64,000 nt of DNA. Origin: Limnanthes douglasii subsp. nivea. Taxonomy: Eukaryota; Streptophyta; Magnoliopsida; Brassicales; Limnanthaceae. The notes under the pieces were generated by a model that was not told the origin of the DNA, did not search any database, and saw nothing but the letters and a program-made list of their open reading frames with translations. The stretch lies in NCBI GenBank assembly GCA_036936605.1, contig JAUPFV010000002.1, positions 163,982,813 through 164,046,812 of the forward strand, read 5' to 3'. Made by a program: the position numbers and the translations under genes. Shown piece by piece: positions 55,897 to 64,000 of this stretch (within the stretch, counting starts at the first letter, position 1; the number at the start of each line of letters is the position of its first letter).

Positions 55897-56765
55897 TGAT
55901 AAACTTCTCCTAGAATCGGCACTCTGAAATGGGTTAGGGATACTTTGCAACCAGGAATCCAAAAGGATTCAAGGATCAAAGGATGTGGATCGATAGGTCA
56001 AACAAAGTTTGTGGAAAGGCCTTTGATATTCCAACTGATCTTCCTTTGGATATGACGCACCAAATGAAGAATAGGGTTTCTTGTGGATATTACACACCAA
56101 CAAGAGAAGAATAAAACTTAAGAAGTTTTTGTGAATCAAAGATGGTCTAACCATTAGAATTTCGAATACATAGTTTTTATAGGAGAAAGAACTAGCCTTG
56201 AACACAATTAAGGCTGTTCGTGGAAACATAATGCATGCCTCTAAAACAATTAAGGCTTTTCTTGGAAACAAAATACTTTAATATTGAAAATACAAAGTAT
56301 TAATGATATAAGCTGGAAATCAGACCCTTCCCTCCTCCAAGGACGTGGCTTTTGGTGTAGATGGGCCTTGGGCTTTTATTTCAACAAATGAGCAATGGTG
56401 AAGTGAAACAATTACCTCATTAAAAACCTTGTCAAGAAAACCCATTGGGACAAAACTTGAACAAGGGAAAAAGAGTACAATCGAGAAACTTTCTCATTTG
56501 TTGAAATCAATTAGCTTGAATCAAGACCAAAGTGGTTTGACAAGCTTTTCCACCATACTTGGTGTTTTGATCACGTGGATTCTCTAGTTGATTAAGCAAT
56601 CCTCCAACAGCTTTGTTAAATTGTTTTGCTCTTGATCGAGTTGTTGGACCAACCGGTAAAAGAAGAATATCTTCAACTTCAAGCTCATCTTCTTTTTCAA
56701 GTTGTTCATCTGGTTCTTGCACATTTCCATGTTCTAAGCTCCTTGTGTCATCTAGGATCACATCA
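55897..56765 (-). repeat. 3' LTR of A3
   Basis: 869 bp, TGATGTGATCC to GTTTATCA. Several point differences from its 5' partner, for example ttctcc for ctcctcc at its outer end, so the insertion is not recent. Confidence 0.94.
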
Positions 56766-57100
56766 TCCTCTCCCACTTGAAAAGGATTTGACCTCAAATC
56801 CATTTCATCTGCGATAAAAGGAACCAAATCACAAACATTAAAGGTAGGACTCACTTTATACTTACCTCGTAGGTCAAGTTCATACACATTATTGTTGATC
56901 TTTTTTGTTACTTCAAATGGTCCATCAATTCTAGGCATCAATTTTGACTTCCTCTCTTCTGGAAATCTTTCCTTTCTTAAGTGCACCCATACTTGATCTC
57001 CAACCTCAAAAACTTTCTCACGTCTTCCCTTGTTTGCTTGTTTGACATATTGCTCAGTTTTCTTTTCTATGTTTTTCCTTGCATCATCAAGGATATGTTT
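56507..57100 (-). pseudogene. A3 integrase C-terminus with CRM-like tail
   Basis: [74 protein letters not shown], ending LIQAN. The 84 C-terminal codons lie within the 3' LTR. An extra T at about 57101 separates it from the integrase core frame. Confidence 0.87.
56766..56779 (-). promoter_or_regulatory. Polypurine tract of A3
   Basis: CAAGTGGGAGAGGA on the minus strand, directly before the LTR. Confidence 0.82.
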
Positions 57101-58487
57101 TTACAAGTTCAGCTTTCTTTTTCCCATCTATGCTAGTTCTTACACTCAAAGGCAAAGGAATTAGATCCAAAGGATATATTGGGTTAAATCCATAAACAAT
57201 TTGAAAAAGAGAGTACTTAGAAGCAGAATGCATAGAATGATTGTATGCAAATTCAACATGCGGCAAACATTCTTCCCAAGTTTTCAAGTTCTTTTTAATT
57301 AATGCACGTAGAAGAGTGGACAAAGTCCTATTTACTACTTCTGTTTGTCCATCAGTTTGTGGGTGACAGGTAGTAGAAAATAAAAGCTTAGTCCCTAACT
57401 TAGACCATAAAGTTTTCCAAAAGTAACTTAGAAAATTAGTGTCCCTATCTGAAACTATCGTCCTAGGAATGCCATGCAAACGAACTATCTCTTTAAAGAA
57501 CAGATTAGCCATGTGCAATGCATCATCAGTTTTGTGACAAGCAACAAAGTGTGGCATTTTAGAGAATCTATCAACAACCACAAAAATGGAATCCTTACCA
57601 GTTCTAGTCCTAGGAAATCCAACTAAAAAGTCCATAGATATATCATTCCAAGGATGCGTAGGAATAGGTAAAGGAGTATACAAACCGTGGAATTGAACCT
57701 TAGATTTGGCTTGTTTGCAAGTAGCACATCTGTCACAGATTCTTTCAACATCCCTCCTCATATGTGGCCAATGGAAGTGATCCAGCATTGCCTTGAGAGT
57801 TTTAGCTATTCCAAAATGTCCCATTAAGCCTCCTCCATGGGTTTCTCTAACAAGTAAATCTCTCATGGAACAATTAGGCACACATAAACGTTTATCAAAG
57901 AATAAGAATCCTTCATGCCTATAGAACCGCCCTGAAGCAAACTTTTCACATGCTTGATACATCTTTCCAAAATCAGAATCATTTTCATACAAACTCTTAA
58001 GATGATCAAATCCTAAAATCTTAGCTTCAAGAGTAGTGATTAAGGCATGCCTTCGGGACAATGCATCAGCAACAATATTTTCTTTACCTTGTTTGTATTT
58101 GATGAGATATGGAAATGTCTCAATAAATTCTATCCACCTTGCATGTCTTTTGTTAAGTTTTTGCTGACCTTTTAGGTGTTTGAGAGATTCATGGCCAGTG
58201 TGTATGCCAAACTCCTTTGGCCACAAGTAATGCTGCCATGTTTGCAAAGCTCGAACTAAGGCATACAACTCCTTGTCATACGTAGGATAGTTTTGAGTAG
58301 CTCCTCCAAGCTTTTCACTGAAATAAGCTATGGGCTTTTTATCCTGCATCAAATAAGCTCCAATCCCAATTCCAGAAGCATCACATTCAATCTCAAAAGT
58401 TTTAAGAAAATCAGGTAATGTCAAGACAGGAGCATGAGTAAGTTTCTCTTTAAGGACTGAAATGCTTTTTCTTGAGCTTGTTCCCAC
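57087..58487 (-). pseudogene. A3 RNase H and integrase
   Basis: 466-codon open frame. RNase H ([48 protein letters not shown]), integrase finger ([24 protein letters not shown]) and core with all three acidic residues ([29 protein letters not shown]). The frame starts after a 1-base deletion at about 58450. Confidence 0.9.
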
Positions 58488-59184
58488 TTGAAACCAACGT
58501 CCTTCTTTATTATTTCAGTGAGTGGTGCAGCTAAGGTGCTGAAATCTTTGACAAAACGCCTATAAAATCCTGCAAGGCCGTGGAAGCTTCTCACTTCTCC
58601 AACTGTTTTTGGACTTGGCCATTCGCGGATTGCCTTAACCTTTTCCTCATCCACCTTAATACCATCTGCACTTATAACAAAACCTAAAAAGACAAGATTA
58701 TCGGTACAAAAAGTGCATTTCTTAAGATTAGCATAGAGATTTTCCTTCCTAAGTACACTTAAAATCAATTTCAGATGGTGAACATGTTCTTCTAAGCACT
58801 TGTTGTAAATTAAGATGTCATCAAAATATACTACAACAAAAACTCCTATATAAGCCCTTAGAACATGATTCATTAACCGCATGAATGTACTAGGTGCATT
58901 AGTCAGCTCAAATGGTATTACTAACCATTCATATAGTCCATGCTTAGTTTTAAATGCAGTTTTCCACTCATCCCCTTCTTTCATCCTAATTTGGTGATAC
59001 CACTTTTAAGATCAATCCTAAAAAAAATGCTAGAACCATGCAATTCATCTAACATATCATCTAATCTAGGTATAGGATGGCGATACTTTACTGTTATGTT
59101 GTTGATGGCTCTGCAATCAACACACATACTCCAGCTTCCATCTTTCTTGGGCACAAGTAGAACTGGTACCGCACAAGGACTCAT
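58421..59184 (-). pseudogene. A3 reverse transcriptase
   Basis: RT palm with [27 protein letters not shown] (catalytic Asp pair intact) and thumb [16 protein letters not shown] (58984-58421), preceded by [17 protein letters not shown] and [15 protein letters not shown] (59184-58981). A 1-base deletion at about 58997 joins the two frames wrongly. Confidence 0.88.
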
Positions 59185-59199
59185 GCTTTCATGGATATG

Positions 59200-59937
59200 T
59201 CATTTTTCCATCAGTTCACTGATTTGCCTTTGCAATTCTTTTGTCTCCACTGGATTAGTTATATAAGTAGGTCTGTTAGGAAGGGAGGCTCTAGGTATAA
59301 AATCTATTTGGTGTTCGATGCCTCTAATTGGTGGAAGCCCCTTTGGATTGTCTTCAGGGAATACATCTTCAAATTCCTGCAAGAGAGAAGTCATCTCACT
59401 CGGCAACACCGATGTCAAGTTAGTTAAACTCATAAGAGTTTCCTTGAACACAAAACATAACATAGGTTGCTTAGAGAATAATGCTTTCTCAACCTCGCTA
59501 GATTTTGCATAGAAATTTGAATGTTTAGTTACCCAACTTTCCTTGTTCTGCATATGCTTTTGATCTTGGTAAACTTCTCGTGAAGTCATGGGAACTAGAG
59601 TGGTTTTCCTTCCTTGAAACTCAAATGTATGGCGATTAGTGAATCCATCGTGGATAACCTTTCGATCAGATTCTCATGGTCTTCCTAACAGTATGTGACT
59701 AGCCTCCATTGGTAGAACATCACATAAAACTTCATCTTCGTACTTACCAATGGCTAAGGGAACTTCTACTTGGTGGCTAACTTTCATTTCTCCATTGGCG
59801 TTAAGCCATTGAAGCTTGTAAGGTGCTGGATGCTTTTTCGTTTTTAAACCAAGCTTCTTTACCATAGATTCACTTGCCACATTGGTACAACTACCTCCAT
59901 CGATAATAAGGCTACAAACTTCCCTTGAACAAGACAC
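59200..59937 (-). pseudogene. A3 aspartic protease and linker to RT
   Basis: Protease CSREVCSLIIDGGSCTNVAS carries the D-G-G variant active site typical of plant chromoviruses; later DEVLCDVLPMEASHILLGRP. A stop at about 59674 (Trp of PWQSD lost) separates it from the linker ORF 59589-59200 (MTSLLQEFEDVFPEDNPKG). This is the only copy in the window that keeps the protease active site. Confidence 0.85.
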
Positions 59938-60548
59938 CTAGTGTGAAACAGATTCTCCCTTTGCTCTTGTTCTTCTTCTTTTGTTTGAATGCTTAAAGAC
60001 CTTCTGGCTACCAATAAATCTCTTTTAGCTGGTCGCTCTAAGTGTTCTTCGGAAGAATCAGAGACAATTTCTTCTTCCTTTGAAATTATTTCTCCATTAT
60101 CTAGAATTGTCATAATCTTATTATTAGAACACTCATTAGCATAATGTCCCATCCCTTTGCACTTGAAACACTTAACATAACGAGTTCTGATTGCAACCTC
60201 TTTAGGTTTACCCTTGTTATCAATAGACAATGGTGTTCCAGATTTTTGGTTCACCTCTACATAGCTTCCTTTCTGATAATTGGTCTTCTCATCTTTTGAA
60301 TAACTTGGCTTAATTGTTACTGCCCCTGAACCATAACTTGATCTTGAGGAGTTCTTTCTTTTAACTTGTTGTTCAAATAGCAAAGCTTTGTGTAGCATCT
60401 CTTCTAGTTCAACATAATATTGAGTTTCCAATCTGTCTTGAATTTCTCTATTTAAACCCCCAAGAAACCTTGACATTGTTGCCTCTCTATCTTCTGAAAT
60501 ATCAGCTCGCAACATTAAGGTCTCCATTTTGTTGATAATACTCTTCAA
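59859..60548 (-). pseudogene. A3 gag C-terminus with CCHC zinc knuckle
   Basis: METLMLRADISEDREATMSR, EMLHKALLFEQQVKRKNSSR, and CFKCKGMGHYANEC (C-X2-C-X4-H-X4-C, RNA binding). An acidic linker (ISKEEEIVSDSSEEH) leads toward protease; the frame changes near 59900-59940. Confidence 0.87.
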
Positions 60549-60648
60549 CAGATCGGCTTCCTTGTGTTAATCTCCTCAGCTTTAGATGCAACTCATGGTG
60601 GTAATGAGTAGGAACAAACCTCTTCCGCATAATGGCTTTCATTTCTGC

Positions 60649-61165
60649 CTATGATTCTATAGGATGTTCCTCATTACGCCTTCTTGAGGTAACTAGTTGA
60701 TCCCACCAACTAAGAGCATAATCATAAAATTCAGTAGAAGTAATTCTTACTCGATTGGTCTCCATGTAGTGTTGAACGTTGAAAACGAATTCAATCTTCT
60801 TTTCCCATTCCAAATAGGCATCTGGATCATTTTTTCCATGGAATGGTGGAATCTTAATCTTGAGACCTCCAAGATTGTCACGCATACGTTCGTTGCCCTC
60901 TCTTGTACGTCTATGGTGCCTTCTATGGCTGTTTCGAGACGAATTTCTCATGCGTTCATAATATTCATCAGCGACTTCTTTTCTGAATTGTTCAGGTAGT
61001 TCATGGTTTCTTCTTGGATTGGTTTGTCGTGAACGGTTCCGCTTGTGGTCAGTGTTTGATTGAAGCTCTTCGCGAAAGGCATCTATCTTGGTGTCTATCA
61101 ACTTTGTCATAGCTTCAATTAGAAGCTTGTTGTTATTGAAATTACTGTTTCTGCATCATTTGAAT
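60649..61165 (-). pseudogene. A3 gag N-terminus
   Basis: Start at MSNSNDAE (about 61165) is followed by a 1-base deletion (attactgtttctg where A2 has an extra t). The open frame then runs 61110-60649 (MTKLIDTKIDAFREEL to RRRNEEHPIES). A Trp-to-stop change in the ESWAE motif ends it. Confidence 0.85.
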
Positions 61166-61423
61166 TAGACATCATAAAACCATAAAACATAACCAAATAT
61201 GTTTTCCTAAGAATATTAAGAGATAAGTTTAACAACAGCACCTAAAAACGATTTTCTACGATTTTAAATCTCAAACAACCATAACTAGGGTGAAACAGAT
61301 CAGAATTTCGTGATTAAAAATGAAATCATCACACTAACACTCAAATCTTCACAAACAAACTGATAATATAAAATAGATGAAGAAAAATTAATGAGAAAGA
61401 GTATACCCAACTTTCAGAATGTT

Positions 61424-61435
61424 GCTCTGATACCA
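61424..61435 (-). promoter_or_regulatory. Primer-binding site of A3
   Basis: TGGTATCAGAGC on the minus strand, two bases from the 5' LTR. Confidence 0.92.
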
Positions 61436-61437
61436 CT

Positions 61438-62306
61438 TGATAAACTCCTCCTAGAATCGGCACTCTGAAATGGGATAGGGATAACTTTGCAACCAGGAAC
61501 CCAAAAGGATTCAAGGATCAAAGGATGTGGATCGATAGGTCACCCAAAGGTTGTGGAAAGACCTTTGATATTCCAACTGATCTTCCTTTGGATACGACGC
61601 ACCAAATGAAGAACATGTTTTCTTATGGATATTACACACCAACAAGAGAAGAGTAAAACTTAAGAAGTTTTTTTTAGAATCAAAGATGGTCTAACCATTA
61701 GAAGTCTGAGTACATAGTTTTTATAGGAGAAAGAACTAGCCTTGAACACAATTAAGGCTGTTCTTGGAAACATAATGCATGCCTCTAAAACAATTAAGGC
61801 TTTTCTTGGAAACAAAATGCTTTAATATTGAAAATACAAAGTATTAATGATATAAGCTGGAAATCAGACCCTTCCCTCCTCCAAGGAAGTGGCTTTGGTG
61901 TAGATAGGCCTTGGGCTTTTATTTCAACAAATGGACAATGGTGAAGTGAAACAATTGCCTCATTAAAAACCTTGTCAAGAAAACCCATTGGGACAAAACT
62001 TGAACAAGGGAAAAATAGTACAATCGAGACACTTTCTTATTTGTTGAAATCAATTAGCTTGAATCAAGACCAAAGTGGTTTGACAAGCTTTTCCACCATA
62101 CTTGCTGTTTTGATCACATGGATTCTCTAGTTGATCGCAATCCTCCAATAGCTTTGTTAAATTGTTTTGCTCTTGATCGAGTTGTTGGACCAGCCGGTAA
62201 AATAAGAATATCTTCAGCTTCAAGCTCATCTTCTTTTTCAAGTTGTTCATCTGGTTCTTGCACATTTCCATGTTCTAAGCTCCTTGTGTCATCTAGGATC
62301 ACATCA
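61438..62306 (-). repeat. 5' LTR of A3
   Basis: 869 bp, with TATA CTATAAAAAC at 61717-61726. Contains the orphan pol tail with a small deletion (62140-62150 reads ttgatcgcaatcc) that breaks that frame. Confidence 0.93.
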
Positions 62307-62732
62307 GCCTGATTTGTTATTTTCAACATCTTTGGATTCAGGTTCCTCTGATTATCTTCTAATTGTGACAAAGGCTTCTGGAAACTCGGCTAGTTGGTTT
62401 CACAGTTATCTTCACAATTATTTTCAACAATTATCACAATTATTTTCAACAATCATTTGGATTCAGGTTCCTCTGTTATTTTCACAATTATTTTCAACAA
62501 TTATCTTCTAATTGTTTATCCACCAAACCACATCCTTTGGAAACTCGGCCAGTTGGTTTCAAGCAGATACGAGAGCACCTTATAGGTTTTAAAAAGGAGT
62601 GAGTAGTTTTAGAACTTGCTCAGATGGTTCGCCAGGAGGATGGGAAGGAAACAAATCATACAAAGCAGGGGCATTCGAGGGAGTGACCCAATGAGAAGAT
62701 CGATTTTGGTTTTGAGGCAAGTCAGGTTGTAA
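62307..62732 (-). pseudogene. B4 antisense extra ORF, upstream part
   Basis: The minus strand reads LAEFPEAFVTIRR, then SEEPESKDVENNKS toward the target duplication, in the same frame as the acidic tail at 55790-55896. It contains a local duplication: the acaattattttcaacaatta and aactcggc(t/c)agttggttt words occur twice (62385-62560), so part of this region was tandemly copied. The far end is cut by the A4 LTR at 62733. Confidence 0.55.
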
Positions 62733-64000
62733 TGAAAATCTCTTAGAATCGGTACTCTGGAATATGATAGGGATAACTTTACAGCTTGGAACCCAAAAGG
62801 ATTCAAGGATCAAATGATGTGGATCGATAGGTCCGACAAAGGTTGTGACAAGCCGTTGATATTCCAAATGATCTTCCTTTGGATACGACCCACCAAATGA
62901 AGAACATGTTTTCTTGTGGATATTACACACGAGCAAGAGAATAGTAAAACTTAAGAAGTTTTTCAGAATCAAAGATAGTCTAACATCTAAAATATAAGTA
63001 CATAGTGTTTATTGGAGAAAGAACAAGCCTTGAACACAATTAAAGCTATTCTTGGAAACATAATGCATGCCTCTAACACAATTCGGGTTTTTCTTGGAAA
63101 CATAATGCATGCCTTAAACACATTTAATGTAGTTCTTGGAAATGGATTAATATTGAAAATACAAAGTATTATTGATAAAAGCTTGAAATCGGACCCTTCT
63201 CTCGTCCAAGGACGTGGCTTTTGTTGTAAATGGGCTTCAGGCTTTTATTTCAACAAATAGGCAATGGTGAAGTGAAACAATTGCCTCATTAAAACCTTGT
63301 CAAGAAAACCCATTGGGACAAAACTTGAACAAGGAAAAAAGAGTACAATCGTGACACTTTCACTTTTGTTGAAATCAATTAGCTTGAATCAAGACAAAAC
63401 TAGTTTTACAAGCTTTACCTCCATACTTGCTGTTCTGATCACATGGATTCTCCATTTGATTTAGCAATCCTCCAACAAATTTGTTAAATTATTTTGCTCT
63501 TGATCAAGTTATTGGACCAGCCGGTAAATTAAGAACATCCTCCACTTCAAGCTCATCCTCTTGTTCAAGTTACTCATTGGGTTCATGCACATTTCCATGT
63601 CCAATGCTCCTTGTGTCATCTATGATTACATCATCCTCTCGCACTTGAAAAGGATTTGACCTCAAATTCATTTTATATGCAATAAAAGGAACCAAATCAG
63701 AAATATTAAAGCTAGGACTCACTTTATACTTACCTCTCAAGTCAAGTTGATAAGCATTATCGTTGAGCTTTTTTGTTACTTCATTTGGTCCGTCGATTCT
63801 AGGCATCAATTTTGACTTCCTCTCTTCTCGAGATCTTTCATTTCTTAAGTGCACCCATACTTGATCTCCAATCTCAAAACCTTTCTCAGGTCTACCTCTG
63901 TTTGTTTGTTTGACATACTGCTCAATTTCCTTTCAATGTTTTTCTTTGCATCCTCATAGATCTGTTTTACAAGTTCTGATTTTTTTCCAATCTATCCTAG
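62733..64000 (-). mobile_element. Diverged CRM-A copy A4 (3' end, continues beyond window)
   Basis: 3' LTR 62733-63633 (901 bp; its outer terminus reads TTTTCA instead of TTTATCA), a PPT variant CAAGTGCGAGAGGA (63634-63647), then the integrase C-terminus (63854-63570, [36 protein letters not shown]) and earlier integrase codons to the window end. More diverged than A1-A3, with a duplicated ttggaaacataatgcatgcc word in the LTR (63052 and 63095). Older insertion of the same family. Confidence 0.85.

Larger units (their letters stand above)
55897..62306 (-). mobile_element. CRM-type chromovirus A3, structurally complete
   Basis: 6410 bp: LTR 869 bp, PBS, leader, gag with CCHC knuckle, protease, RT, RNase H, integrase, PPT, LTR 869 bp. 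The flanks GCTTG (55892-55896) and GCCTG (62307-62311) match at four of five bases, the expected 5-bp target duplication with one mutation. All domains are present, but single-base indels break the frame at the gag start (about 61147), RT (58997), RNase H (58450) and integrase (57101). It is therefore inactive but is the reference copy for the family. The target was the antisense ORF of B4. Confidence 0.94.

Noticed and set aside
6959..62306. Five copies of LTR-plus-pol-tail that all break at the same point, TGATGTGATCC, with different neighbours; first read as a recombination hotspot or a new short mobile unit.
   Set aside because: A purine tract lies directly upstream of TGATG in intact copies, the unit has TGAT/ATCA ends, and A3 has a 5-bp duplication outside it. 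The point is simply the outer end of the true 870-bp LTR.
62284..62585. Plus-strand Ser/Leu/Ile-rich ORFs at the right flank of A3.
   Set aside because: Produced by a local tandem duplication of ttttcaacaatt words. The antisense strand carries the interpretable acidic ORF.

Overview
This is plant nuclear DNA, probably from a eudicot. It is AT-rich, has no bacterial-style genes, and is packed with decayed Ty3/gypsy LTR retrotransposons and tandem repeats. That composition suggests pericentromeric or centromeric heterochromatin. I see no intact cellular gene, no tRNA or rRNA gene and no CRISPR array.

Two retrotransposon lineages dominate. (1) A chromovirus, called CRM-A here, with a CRM-type integrase C-terminus. 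It has about 870-bp LTRs running from TGATGTGATCC to GTTTATCA, a primer-binding site complementary to initiator tRNA-Met, and a pol reading frame that ends inside the 3' LTR. Copies are A1 (1116-6969, minus), A5 (5' end only, 7993-8931), A6 (rearranged, 18709-22628), A8 (fragment, 26051-26639), A2 (37288-43003, minus), A7 (fragment, 43004-43520), A3 (55897-62306, minus, the most complete) and A4 (62733 past the window end, diverged). Related degraded chromoviruses lie at 22629-24303 and 26640-28485. (2) Tat-lineage elements with a second, archaeal-type RNase H: B1 (1-1115 plus 6970-7992), B2 (9102-13140), B3 (13165-15355), B4 (50470-55896 plus 62307-62732), all pol-plus, and C (46456-50440, minus). 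B elements carry, downstream of pol, a minisatellite and then an antisense extra ORF with an acidic C-terminus.

Nesting can be read directly. A1 sits inside B1, and A3 sits inside the antisense ORF of B4, flanked by a near-perfect 5-bp target duplication (GCTTG/GCCTG).

Two satellite systems fill the rest. The first is a protein-like repeat with monomers of about 330-445 bp, each holding several 39-bp (13-codon) subrepeats. It occupies 15356-18708, 28486-31868 and 32630-33373; the last block begins with a gene-like TATA box and ATG. The second is a satellite of about 172-180 bp at 24304-26050, 33374-34224 and, inverted, 43521-46455. Its nucleosome-scale period beside CRM-type elements makes it a centromeric-satellite candidate.

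The only cellular gene trace recognised is a broken, intron-containing fragment of the peroxisome biogenesis gene PEX1 (about 36465-36906, minus).
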